Positions 39,688 to 50,205 of a stretch of 64,000 nt of DNA are shown here, in pieces. Under the pieces are notes generated by a model. The model worked only from the letters and a program-made list of their open reading frames with translations. It was not told the origin of the DNA and did no database searches. The stretch spans positions 1,240,001 to 1,304,000 of the forward strand of contig NZ_JAGTTN010000001.1 in NCBI RefSeq assembly GCF_020682705.1, given 5' to 3'. The position numbers and the translations under genes were made by a program. Numbering within the stretch: the first letter of the stretch is position 1; every line of letters begins with the position of its first letter. This DNA is from Microbacterium allomyrinae. GTDB taxonomy: Bacteria; Actinomycetota; Actinomycetes; Actinomycetales; Microbacteriaceae.

Positions 39688-40701
39688 TCAGCCGATGCGC
39701 GTCTTGGGCGACACCGTGTAGGTGTCTTCGGCGTCGTCGTACACGGCACCCGCCAGGGCCGCATCGATCGCCGACATCGTGTCGGCATCGAGCACGACAC
39801 CCGAGGCCTTGACGGTGTCGGCGAGCTGCTCGGGGCGCGATGCCCCCACCAGCGCCGACGCGACGTTCGGGTTCTGCAGCACCCACGCGATAGCGAGCTG
39901 CGGCATCGTCAGCCCGGCCTGCTCGGCGATGGGCCGAAGCCGCTGCACAGCCTCGAGCACGTCGTCGCGCAGGAAGTCCTTGATGAAGTTCGCGCCGCTC
40001 TTCTCGTCGGTCGCGCGCGAACCGTCGGGGACAGGCTGGCCGGGCAGGTACTTCCCGCTCAGCACGCCCTGCGCCATCGGCGACCAGACGATCTGCGAGA
40101 TGCCGAGTTCCTGAGAGGCCGGAACGACCTTGCCCTCGATCACGCGCCACAGCGCCGAGTACTGCGGCTGATTCGAGATGAGCTGGATGCCGTAGCTCTT
40201 GGCGAGCGCGTGGCCACTGCGCAGCTGCTCGGCCGTCCATTCCGAGACGCCGATGTACAGCGCCTTGCCCTGCCGGACGACATCGGCGAACGCCTGGAAG
40301 GTCTCTTCGAGCGGCGTCTCGTAGTCGAAGCGGTGCGCCTGGTAGAGGTCGACGTAGTCGGTGCCCAGACGCTGCAGCGAGCCGTTGATCGACTCGAAGA
40401 TGTGCTTGCGGCTGAGCCCGGTGTCGTTTGCGCCACCCGGACCGGTCGGGAAGTACACCTTCGTGAAGATCTCGAGCGACTCGCGGCGCTGACCGGCGAG
40501 TGCCTTGCCGAGCACCGCCTCTGCGAGGGTGTTGGCATAGACGTCGGCGGTGTCGAACGTCGAGATGCCGACGTCGAGCGCCGCATGCACGGTGGCGATC
40601 GCCGCCGAGTCGTCGACCTGGGAGCCGTGGGTGACCCAGTTGCCGTAGGTGATCTCAGAGACCTTGAGACCGCTGTTGCCGAGGTACCGGTAGTTGACCA
40701 T
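39688..40701 (-). CDS. Aldo/keto reductase (Kv-beta-like)
   Basis: A 337-residue NADPH-dependent reductase of the AKR superfamily. The tetrad is visible: Asp and Tyr in FDTADVYANTLAE, Lys in IFTKVYFPTGP and His in YQAHRFDYETP. NPNVASALVGASRPEQL binds the cofactor phosphate. It resembles the voltage-gated K-channel beta-subunit/YghZ branch. The ATG follows TAGCGT (minus strand, 40708-40713) by 6 nt, so the mRNA is probably leaderless. Confidence 0.9.
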   Translation of the reverse strand: MVNYRYLGNSGLKVSEITYGNWVTHGSQVDDSAAIATVHAALDVGISTFDTADVYANTLAEAVLGKALAGQRRESLEIFTKVYFPTGPGGANDTGLSRKHIFESINGSLQRLGTDYVDLYQAHRFDYETPLEETFQAFADVVRQGKALYIGVSEWTAEQLRSGHALAKSYGIQLISNQPQYSALWRVIEGKVVPASQELGISQIVWSPMAQGVLSGKYLPGQPVPDGSRATDEKSGANFIKDFLRDDVLEAVQRLRPIAEQAGLTMPQLAIAWVLQNPNVASALVGASRPEQLADTVKASGVVLDADTMSAIDAALAGAVYDDAEDTYTVSPKTRIG

Positions 40702-40784
40702 GAGAAAACGCTACCCCGCTGGACGGACACCGCGGGCGGCGTCCATCGCGCCGAGGCCGCGAGACGCGGGTTCGCACGACCGGG

Positions 40785-41528
40785 TCAGCGCGCGACCAGC
40801 CACTCCTCGAGCGTCACCGAGTCGATGATCGCCTCTCCCACGGGCACGAGGCTGGTCTGGTCGACGTCGCGTCCGAAGTAGCCCATGCTCTCGTCGACGA
40901 CGATCGGTCGGGAGTCGCCCGCCGCAACGAGCACCCGCCCGACGAGACTCGGAATCGACGCCCGCTCGGGACCTGCGACCTCGACGACGCCCGCGGCCGG
41001 GGCAACCGCGGCATCGGCGACCGCACGCGCGACGGCAGCCGCAGCGACGGGCTGCATGGTCGCCGGAGCGAGGCGCACTTCACCGGCGACGGTGCTCGCG
41101 TCGGCGATGCTCGCCAGAAACTCGAAGAACTGGGTCGCACGCACGATCGTGAACGGCACGCCGCCCTCGTGGATGAGGCGCTCCTGCACGACCTTTCCCG
41201 CGAGGTAGCCCGGCGAATCAGGGTCGCGGTCCACGCCCACGATCGACAGGGCGACATGATGGCCGACTCCCGCGCGCTTCTCGGCGGCGAGCACGTTCGC
41301 CGTCGCGGCCGAGAAGAAGGCGATCACCGCCGCCTCGTCGAACGCGGGGGCATTCGTCACGTCGACGACGACATCTGCACCCGCGAGGGCTGCGTCGAGT
41401 CCGGCCCCGGTCACGCTGTCGACACCTGTCGACGGCGACGCCGCGATCGCCTCGTGCCCTCGATCCCGCAGCTGCGAGACGACCTGCGCGCCGATGAGTC
41501 CTGTTCCGCCCAGTACCACGATCTTCAT
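40785..41528 (-). CDS. NmrA-like NAD(P)-binding protein
   Basis: A 247-residue atypical short-chain dehydrogenase with an N-terminal Rossmann motif (VVLGGTGLIGAQVV, residues 4-17) and no YxxxK catalytic pair, as in NmrA-type redox sensors. It is transcribed divergently from the RsrR-like regulator across 80 bp containing two operators. This is the same pairing as rsrR and its NmrA-like target in Streptomyces, so it is the probable main target of that switch. Confidence 0.85.
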   Translation of the reverse strand: MKIVVLGGTGLIGAQVVSQLRDRGHEAIAASPSTGVDSVTGAGLDAALAGADVVVDVTNAPAFDEAAVIAFFSAATANVLAAEKRAGVGHHVALSIVGVDRDPDSPGYLAGKVVQERLIHEGGVPFTIVRATQFFEFLASIADASTVAGEVRLAPATMQPVAAAAVARAVADAAVAPAAGVVEVAGPERASIPSLVGRVLVAAGDSRPIVVDESMGYFGRDVDQTSLVPVGEAIIDSVTLEEWLVAR

Positions 41529-41539
41529 ATCTCCACCTA

Positions 41540-41562
41540 ACTCGGATACTTGTTGTCCGGGT
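41540..41562. promoter_or_regulatory. RsrR-type operator 1
   Basis: ACTCGGATA (41540-41548) and TGTCCGGGT (41554-41562) form a 9-5-9 imperfect inverted repeat next to the NmrA-like gene start. It fits the CTCGGATA-type half-sites known for RsrR. Confidence 0.7.
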
Positions 41563-41569
41563 TGACCTT

Positions 41570-41592
41570 ACCCGGATAACACCTATCCGAGT
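41570..41592. promoter_or_regulatory. RsrR-type operator 2
   Basis: ACCCGGATA (41570-41578) and TATCCGAGT (41584-41592) form a second 9-5-9 inverted repeat, 30 bp from the first centre to centre. It abuts the leaderless promoter box TACGAT (41597-41602) of the regulator gene. Confidence 0.7.
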
Positions 41593-41608
41593 CAAGTACG
41601 ATTTCGGG

Positions 41609-42091
41609 ATGCGGATGTCGGGCGGAGTCGAGTGGGCGGTGCACTGCTGCGTCGTGCTCACCGACGTCGATCAGCCGGTGCCCGCTGCGACCCTCGCGAA
41701 GCTCCACGACGTGTCGATGACCTACCTCGCCAAGCAGATGCAGGCGCTCGCCCGCGCGGGACTCGTCCGCTCGGTGCAGGGGAAGGCCGGCGGCTACGTA
41801 CTCACCCGCGACCCCGACGAGATCACCGTGCTGGACGTGGTCGTCGCGATCGAAGGCGTCGAACCGCAGTTCGTCTGCACCGAGATCCGTCAGCGCGGCC
41901 CCCTCGGAACGCCGCCCGAGGATTGCCGCACCGCATGTCCGGTCGCGAAGGCCATGCTGGCCGCCGAGTCCGCCTGGCGCGGCGCGCTGAAGGCGATCAC
42001 GATCGGCGATCTCGGTCGCGAGGTCAATCGCGGAGCGGGCCGCGACGCCCTCGCGACGATACGGACCTGGTTCGGCGGCGAGGCCGCCTGA
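41609..42091 (+). CDS. rsrR: Rrf2-family [2Fe-2S] redox regulator, RsrR-like
   Basis: A 160-residue Rrf2 protein: winged helix about 5-66 (PAATLAKLHDVSMTYLAKQM, GKAGGYVLTR). Glu8, His12, Cys90 and Cys110 occupy the positions that hold the [2Fe-2S] cluster in Streptomyces RsrR; a further Cys106 is present. This is a stronger match than to NsrR or IscR, which use three cysteines. The expected role is sensing redox state through one-electron cycling of the cluster and controlling the divergent NmrA-like gene. The ATG is 6 nt after TACGAT, so translation is probably leaderless. Confidence 0.85.
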   Translation: MRMSGGVEWAVHCCVVLTDVDQPVPAATLAKLHDVSMTYLAKQMQALARAGLVRSVQGKAGGYVLTRDPDEITVLDVVVAIEGVEPQFVCTEIRQRGPLGTPPEDCRTACPVAKAMLAAESAWRGALKAITIGDLGREVNRGAGRDALATIRTWFGGEAA

Positions 42092-42138
42092 CGCTCCCAC
42101 GGGCGACGCGCGGGCGGCGAGCCCGGGCGTCGTCCGGC

Positions 42139-44246
42139 TCAGCGGACCTGCGCGCTCTCCTCGTCCAGCTCGTCCAGCTCATCGAGGTCTTCGATGCCCG
42201 CACCGATGATGTCGTCGGGGTCGGTCGCGGCCTGCTCGAACTGCGAGTTGTAGAGCCGGAAGTACGCGCCCTTCGCGGCGATGAGCTCGTCGTGCGCTCC
42301 CTGCTCGACGATGCCGCCGTTCTCCATCACCAGGATGAGATCGGCATCGCGGATCGTGGACAGCCGGTGGGCGATCACGAACGAGGTGCGCCCTTCGCGC
42401 AGCGCCGCCATCGCGTTCTGCAGCAGCAGCTCGGTGCGGGTGTCGACCGAGCTGGTGGCCTCGTCGAGGATGAGCACCGACGGCTGTGCGACGAACGCGC
42501 GGGCGATCGTGATGAGCTGCTTCTCGCCCGCCGAGATGTTCGACGCGTCCTCGTCGAGCACGGTGTCGTAACCGTCGGGGAGCGAGTGCACGAACCGGTC
42601 GACGTACGTGGCGCGAGCGGATTCGAGGATCTCGGTGTCGGTGGCGTCGGCGCGTCCGTAGCGGATGTTGTCGCGGATCGTACCCGCGAACAGCCACGGG
42701 TCCTGCAGCACCATGCCGGTCTTCGCGCGGATGTCGTGTCGCGTCAGATCGGCGATGTTCTGACCGTTGAGCAGGATGCGGCCGCCATCGAGCTCGTAGA
42801 ACCGCATGATCAGGTTGACCAGCGTCGTCTTACCCGCACCCGTCGGGCCCACGATCGCCACCGTCTGGCCGGGCTCGACCCGGAAGGACAGATCGTGGAT
42901 GAGAGGACGGTCGGGCGAATACGAGAACGCGACGTCCTGGAACTCGATCGTGCCGTCTCCGTCGATCGGCGCCGGCGCATCGGCCGCGTCGGGCTCCTCC
43001 TCCGGCTCGTCGAGCAGTTCGAACACGCGCTCGGCGGATGCCGTTCCGGACTGGACCACGGCGGCCATGCCGCCGAGCTCCGACAGCGGCTGGGTGAACT
43101 GCTGCGAGTACTGGATGAACGCCTGCACGTCGCCGAGGCGCAGCTGGCCGCCCGCGACCATGAGCGCGCCGAACACGGCGATGCCGACGTAGGTGAGGTT
43201 TCCGATGAACATCATCGCGGGCATCATGATGTTCGATAGGAACTGGGCCTTGAACGACGCCTGGTAGAGCTCCTCGTTCTCGACACGGAACGCCTCGCGC
43301 GAGGCCTGCTCGCGGCCGAACACCTTCACGAGCGCGTGGCCCGAGAACGACTCCTCGACGCGCGCGTTCAGGCGGCCGACCTTGCGCCACTGGATGCCGA
43401 ACGCCTTCTGCGAACGCGGTCCGATCACACCGAACAGAACGCCCATCAGAGGGAAGCTCACGAGCACCACGAGCGTCAGCTGCCACGAGATCGAGAGCAT
43501 CATGATGAGCACGCCGATCACGGTGAGCACGCTCGTGAGCGCCTGCGACAGCGACTGCTGCATCATCTGCGTGATGTTGTCGATGTCGTTGGTGACGCGC
43601 GAGATCAGCTCGCCGCGCTGCACGCGGTCGAAGTAGCTCAGCGGCATGCGGTTGATCTTGGCTTCGACCTGCTCGCGCAGGCGCCACATGGTGCGGACCA
43701 TGATCACGTTGATGACGTAGCCCTGCACCCACAGCAGCAGCGACGACGCGAAGTACAGCGCCAGCACGACGAGGAGCACGCGGCTCAGCGCCAGGAAGTC
43801 GACGCCCGCCCCGGGGTCGAAGTTCTGCATCGCGTTGACGACATTGGCGAGATCGGGCTGTCCTGCGTCGATGAGACCCTGGACGACCTGTTCTTTCGTC
43901 GCGCCGGCGGGAACCATGCCGGACACGACGCCCTCGAAGAGGATGTTGGTCGCCTCACCCAGCACCTTCGGCGCGAGCACGGCGAGGACGACGCCGGCGG
44001 CGCCGAGCAGCGACACGAAGACGAAGGCGACCGCGTTCGGCTTGAGCAGACCCAGCAGCCGGCGGAAGGACGGCCCGAACCGCGATGCCTTGCCGGGAGC
44101 GACACCGCCCGACCAGTCGTCGGCCGCGATGCGCGCCTGCTCGCCGAGTTCGATCTCGAGCTTCTCCTCGGCGGACAACGCCACTTCTGCGCGTTCCTTC
44201 ACCCGGCCCTTCCCGTCCTTCGCCGTCTGCCGGCTCTCGTCGGCGC

Positions 44247-44250
<4 letters not shown>
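42139..44250 (-). CDS. Heterodimeric ABC exporter subunit (canonical Walker B)
   Basis: A 703-residue half-exporter. A charged N-terminal extension of about 70 residues precedes six membrane helices (about 85-400) and the ATPase with Walker A GPTGAGKTT, signature NISAGEKQLI and Walker B VLILDEATSSVD. The signature deviates from LSGGQ while the catalytic Glu is intact, the complement of its partner. It overlaps the partner gene by 4 nt. Multidrug or lipid export is likely. The tail is very acidic (DLDELDELDEE). Confidence 0.9.
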
Positions 44251-45980
<1,730 letters not shown>

Positions 45981-46135
45981 GGATGTCTCCAGAGTCTGCC
46001 GGGCGCAACGGATGGCGCCCGCGAGGTGATGCAGACACCCTCCCACGTGCCACCGACATCGCGACGGCCCGTTCTCGGAGGGCGGAACGCGCAGAGCAGG
46101 CGACCGCCCTTCCGCATCCGTCGATCACGATAACA

Positions 46136-46145
46136 CGATATATCG
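46136..46145. promoter_or_regulatory. CGATATATCG palindrome upstream of the ABC exporter
   Basis: A 10-bp A+T-rich palindrome inside ACACGATATATCGCGA stands out from the G+C-rich surroundings, about 155 bp before the exporter start. It is a plausible operator for a PadR/TetR-type drug-responsive repressor not encoded nearby. Confidence 0.4.
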
Positions 46146-46179
46146 CGACGTTCGAGGCGAGCGCGCGTCTCTCAGGCGG

Positions 46180-47703
46180 TCACGCCTCGGCTCCCTGCGC
46201 GATGTCCGCGCGCTCGCGCCAGCTGCGTGCCGTGACGCGGTCCAGCGCGACCTTACGGCGCAGTGCGGCGGCCTGCTCGTAGAGCGACGGCTCACCGTAG
46301 CTCGTGAGCACCTTCACGAGGACCGGGAGCAGCTCGATCATGAAGAACAGACCGGCGATCAGCCAGTGCGCCCACGCGAGCGTCGGCTCGCGCTGAGAGA
46401 GGCGTTCCAGCCCGCTGATCTGGCTGAGCAGTCCCTCGGCTTCGGCATTGCCGCTCGCAACGGCATCGGCACGGGCGTTGTAGGCGGCGAGCGCCGTTTC
46501 GTACTGCGTGCGCGCCGCGGGCAGCTCGCCTTCGGCCTGCTCCTTGTTCTGCGCCTCCGAGGCGCCGACGGCGGCCGTGCCGGCGGTCTGCGCGGCAGCA
46601 AGATCCGCCTCGGCCGTGCGCAGCTGGGCCGCGATGTCGTCATACGATGCCTGCGCCTGCGCGAGCTGGTCTCGCGCGGCGCCCGAGCTCGCCCCCTCGC
46701 CCGCGACCCCGGTGCAGCCGGCGACCTCGCCCGCGCCCTCGCCACTGATCTCGCACTGGTACATCGCGCGGGCCTGATCGATGACCTCCTGCTGTGCAGC
46801 GAGCTTCGCCGTCATCTCGTCGACGGTCTGCTGAGCCGTCGCGGTGGTGGCGGACGTCGAGGACGTGCCCTCGACGATGCCCGTCGCCGCCTGGTTCTCG
46901 AGCGCGGCGACACGCGCGCTCGCGGCATCCAGGGCCTGCTTCTCGGGGCCCGAGGTGACCGCATCCTGATCGGACTGGGCCTGCACGAGGTTCGTCGCCG
47001 TCACCTCGCGTGCGATGTCGTTGTGGAAGATCTGCAGCACGAGCGGCTCGGCCACCACGATGCCGATGACCGCCGCCATGATCACGCGAGGGACGGCCAG
47101 CCCGATCAGCCGGCCGACGCTGTGCGTGGAGCGCATCGTCGAGGTCAGGAAGCGGTCGAGGTTGAAGATGATGAGCGCCCACAGGATCGCCAGCGGCAGG
47201 GCGCCCCAGGCCACGATCCGCACACCCGTGGTCAGCGCGAAGTACATCGAGATCGCCGAGATCAGAGCGGTGCCTGCGATCACGAAGAACATCTGCACGA
47301 ATCGAGGCGTCTCGGTGGGCACCTGATCGAGCACATCGGGCTCTGCGCCGCCGAGGATCGCGAGCCGGCGCCATCCCGATCCGCGAGGCCGCCGATGCGA
47401 GCGGGCGCGCACCTCGCCCGCGTCGGGAGCGGATGCCTCGTCCGGCGTGGCCGCCGCACCCGCGTCGTGGGGATCGCCCTCTTCCACGATCGTCGTCGGA
47501 GCGGTGTCGTCGAAGAGTTCGTCGACCTTCTCGAACGGGTCGACGCGGTCGTCGGGTCCCTGCGCGGGCTCCGGCTCGGACGAGCCGGCTTGAGCTGCGC
47601 GCACATCGTCGACGAAGAGGTCGTCGACCTGATCGCCGGACGCGTCGAGGTCGATCCGACCGTCGGAGCCGAAACGGCCGGGCCGGTGTGCGGAGAAAGA
47701 CAT
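46180..47703 (-). CDS. DUF4407 membrane protein with coiled coil
   Basis: A 507-residue protein. An acidic cytoplasmic head (1-125) is followed by three membrane helices (about 135-157, 163-183 and 203-225). A long Ala/Gln/Glu-rich coiled-coil region (about 228-430) includes a short Cys pair (YQCEISGEG, AGCTG), and a last membrane helix lies near 440-465. The architecture is that of DUF4407, whose function is unknown. The ATG follows TAGCCT (minus strand, 47710-47715) by 6 nt. Confidence 0.8.
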   Translation of the reverse strand: MSFSAHRPGRFGSDGRIDLDASGDQVDDLFVDDVRAAQAGSSEPEPAQGPDDRVDPFEKVDELFDDTAPTTIVEEGDPHDAGAAATPDEASAPDAGEVRARSHRRPRGSGWRRLAILGGAEPDVLDQVPTETPRFVQMFFVIAGTALISAISMYFALTTGVRIVAWGALPLAILWALIIFNLDRFLTSTMRSTHSVGRLIGLAVPRVIMAAVIGIVVAEPLVLQIFHNDIAREVTATNLVQAQSDQDAVTSGPEKQALDAASARVAALENQAATGIVEGTSSTSATTATAQQTVDEMTAKLAAQQEVIDQARAMYQCEISGEGAGEVAGCTGVAGEGASSGAARDQLAQAQASYDDIAAQLRTAEADLAAAQTAGTAAVGASEAQNKEQAEGELPAARTQYETALAAYNARADAVASGNAEAEGLLSQISGLERLSQREPTLAWAHWLIAGLFFMIELLPVLVKVLTSYGEPSLYEQAAALRRKVALDRVTARSWRERADIAQGAEA

Positions 47704-47758
47704 CCGCCCAGGCTAAGCAGGGCCACCTGTGCGGCAGGTGGATGAACGCTATGCCGCG

Positions 47759-49003
47759 TCAGACCTCGAGCGGCGTGACGGCCGCGACGGCCTGGTCATC
47801 CTCGGTCGCGACCAGCTGCCCGCAGGCGCCGTCGATCTCCTTGCCGCGGGTGTCGCGCAGCGTGGTCGGCACGCCCGCCTCATTCAGGCGCCGAACGAAC
47901 TCGTTCTGCACCGAGACGTCGGACGAGGTCCAGATCGATCCGGGCGTCGGGTTGAGCGGGATGGGATTCACGTGCACCCAGCCGCGGCCGCGCTGGTTGA
48001 GCTTCTCTGCGAGAAGATCGGCGCGCCAGGCGTGGTCGTTCATGTCTTTGATGAGCGCGTACTCGATCGAGACGCGGCGGCCGGTCTTGTCGAAGTAGGC
48101 GCGGGCGGCATCGAGCGCCTCGTCGACCTTCCAGCGGGAGTTCACCGGGATGAGCTCGTCGCGCAGCTTGTCGTCCGGCGCATGCAGCGACAGGGCGAAG
48201 GTCACCGGGATGTCCTCGTTCGCGAGCTTCACGATCGCCGGCACGAGTCCGACCGTCGACACCGTGATGCCGCGGGCGCTCATGCCGAGGCCGTGCTCTT
48301 TGTCGGTCATCACGCGCACCGCCTGCATGACCCGCGCATAGTTGGCGAGCGGCTCCCCCATGCCCATGAAGACGATGTTCGACACCCGCTCGGCGGAGTG
48401 GTCGTCCTTCTTCTTGCCACCGAGACCGCCCTCGGCGATGAGGCGATTGGCGCGCACGATCTGCTCGATGATCTCGGCCGCCGACATGTTGCGGGTGAGT
48501 CCCGCCTGCCCCGTCGCACAGAACGGGCAGTTCATGCCGCAGCCCGCCTGGCTCGACACGCACAGCGTGATGCGGCCGGGGTAGCGCATGAGCACCGACT
48601 CGACGAGGGCGCCGTCGTGCAGCTTCCAGAGGAACTTGATCGTGTCGCCGCGGTCGGTCTCGAGGCGGCGCACCTCGGTGAGCAGTGGCGGCAGCATGCC
48701 ATGCACGAACTCCTCACGGCCCTCCGCCGGGAGGTCGGTCATATCGGCGGGGTCGTGGGTCCAGTGCTGGAAATAGTGCTTCTCGAGCTGCTTCGCGCGG
48801 AAGCCGGGCAGACCGAGCTCTTTGACCTTCTCGACACGCTGCGCGGGAGTGAGGTCGGCCAGATGCACCGGCGGCTTTCCGCGCTTGGGGCTCGCGAACT
48901 GGAGGAGAGGCCGACCCTCGGCATCCTTCTTCTGCGTCCAGCCTTCCGTCGCCGGACGCACCTGCTTGGGTTTGGTGGCGCGCACGGGCGAGGGCTCGGT
49001 CAT
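47759..49003 (-). CDS. rlmN: 23S rRNA / tRNA C2-adenine methyltransferase RlmN
   Basis: A 414-residue radical-SAM methylase that methylates A2503 of 23S rRNA and A37 of some tRNAs. The 4Fe-4S motif is CGMNCPFC (about residues 155-162). The two mechanistic cysteines are the one in the C-terminal EIDGACGQL and an upstream methyl-carrier Cys. [15 protein letters not shown] and SLHAPDD are also conserved. A 6-nt gap after TACCCT (minus strand, 49010-49015) suggests a leaderless mRNA. Confidence 0.95.
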   Translation of the reverse strand: MTEPSPVRATKPKQVRPATEGWTQKKDAEGRPLLQFASPKRGKPPVHLADLTPAQRVEKVKELGLPGFRAKQLEKHYFQHWTHDPADMTDLPAEGREEFVHGMLPPLLTEVRRLETDRGDTIKFLWKLHDGALVESVLMRYPGRITLCVSSQAGCGMNCPFCATGQAGLTRNMSAAEIIEQIVRANRLIAEGGLGGKKKDDHSAERVSNIVFMGMGEPLANYARVMQAVRVMTDKEHGLGMSARGITVSTVGLVPAIVKLANEDIPVTFALSLHAPDDKLRDELIPVNSRWKVDEALDAARAYFDKTGRRVSIEYALIKDMNDHAWRADLLAEKLNQRGRGWVHVNPIPLNPTPGSIWTSSDVSVQNEFVRRLNEAGVPTTLRDTRGKEIDGACGQLVATEDDQAVAAVTPLEV

Positions 49004-49121
49004 GCCCTCAGGGTACCGGCCGCACCTGCGCGAACGCTGGTCAGCGATGGCGCGGGCTGTCTGCCGCCGAGAACCGACCAGGGACCCGCCGCCGCGAATC
49101 GCGCGGCTTACACTTCTGAGC

Positions 49122-50024
49122 ATGAGCACCGATCCGAAGCCGGCGGCGGCGAGGGCCGTCGTCGCGCACAAGGTGCTCAACAACAATGTCGTCATCACGG
49201 TCGACGCCGGCGGCACCGAGCGAGTGCTCATGGGACGCGGGCTGGGCTTCCAGCTGAAGCCCGACGACATCCTCGATCCGGTGAAAGTCGAGAAGACGTT
49301 CATCCTGGACGACGGCGCCGAGGGCGATCGCGAGCGCCAGATCCTCACCGACGTGCCCTACGCCGTCATCGAGGCGGTGAGCCGCGCCGTCGACGAGGCC
49401 GAACGCGCACTCGGCCACCAGCTCGGCCGGCGGCTGACGATCGCGGTGATCGACCACATCCAGTACGTGTTCGAGCGACTCGAGCAGGGCATCCGCATTC
49501 CGACGACGTCGATGCCGGAGCTGCGTGTGCTGCACCCGCAGGAGTTCGCCGCCGCGACCCGCATGGCATCGTCGATCGAATCGGCGCTGAACAAGCCGCT
49601 TCCCGACGAAGAGGCCGTCTTTCTCACGATGCACCTGCTCAATGCCACCCGCGACGAGCCCAACGGCACCGCGGCGCTGCTGTTCCGCCGTGTGCAGCAC
49701 GTCGTCGCGACGGTGGAGTCGGGCCTCGGCGTCGAGCTGGACCTCGAGAGTGCCGACTACGCGCGCTTCATCCTGCACGTGCAGTTCCTGTTGCAGCGTC
49801 TCGTCGAACGGACCATGCTCGCCAGCGGCGACACCTCGTTCTTCGAGTTCGCCAAGCACAGCTACCCGCGCTCGCATGCGATCGCCCTCGACGTCAAGGC
49901 GTACGTGCGGGAGGCGACGGGGTCGGAACTGACGGACGAGGAACTGCTCTACGTCATCGTGCACGTCGAACGGCTGCGGACCCAGATCGCCAGAGGCGCG
50001 AATCCCGACCCTGTGGTAACTTAA
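49122..50024 (+). CDS. bglG: BglG/LicT-type transcriptional antiterminator
   Basis: A 300-residue antiterminator. The N-terminal CAT RNA-binding domain (about 14-70: [33 protein letters not shown]) precedes two PRD domains with histidines in [12 protein letters not shown] and [11 protein letters not shown] as phosphorylation candidates. It should bind the RNA element immediately downstream when beta-glucosides are imported, allowing transcription of the PTS and glucosidase genes. The start is 7 nt after TACACT (49109-49114), without a ribosome-binding site. Confidence 0.93.
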   Translation: MSTDPKPAAARAVVAHKVLNNNVVITVDAGGTERVLMGRGLGFQLKPDDILDPVKVEKTFILDDGAEGDRERQILTDVPYAVIEAVSRAVDEAERALGHQLGRRLTIAVIDHIQYVFERLEQGIRIPTTSMPELRVLHPQEFAAATRMASSIESALNKPLPDEEAVFLTMHLLNATRDEPNGTAALLFRRVQHVVATVESGLGVELDLESADYARFILHVQFLLQRLVERTMLASGDTSFFEFAKHSYPRSHAIALDVKAYVREATGSELTDEELLYVIVHVERLRTQIARGANPDPVVT

Positions 50025-50049
50025 CAATCGCAGGCATGTCCTGCAGCCT

Positions 50050-50078
50050 GGATTGTTACCGCGCGAGCGGGCAAAACC
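50050..50078 (+). promoter_or_regulatory. Ribonucleic antiterminator (RAT) element
   Basis: GGATTGTTACC followed nine bases later by GGCAAAACC reproduces the LicT/BglG RAT consensus. Its last bases overlap the left arm of the terminator, so the two structures are mutually exclusive. Confidence 0.95.
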
Positions 50079-50123
50079 TGAACTCATGTCGCCGAATGGC
50101 GGCATCCGAGTTCAGGTTTTTTT
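50073..50123 (+). terminator. Intrinsic terminator controlled by BglG
   Basis: AAAACCTGAACTC (50073-50085) pairs with GAGTTCAGGTTTT (50108-50120), and the right arm runs into seven T (50117-50123). It lies between bglG and the PTS gene. Confidence 0.95.
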
Positions 50124-50205
50124 GTTGCCCGAAAGCGGGCAGCGGTCCGGTCTCCGAATGTACCGAACCAGCCGCATCGATGCGGCGAAAGGATGGCGGA
50201 TCCCA

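Noticed and set aside
46136..46145. CGATATATCG palindrome as a replication or partition site
   Set aside because: It is a single copy, and no dnaA, parA or parB gene is near; an operator is simpler.
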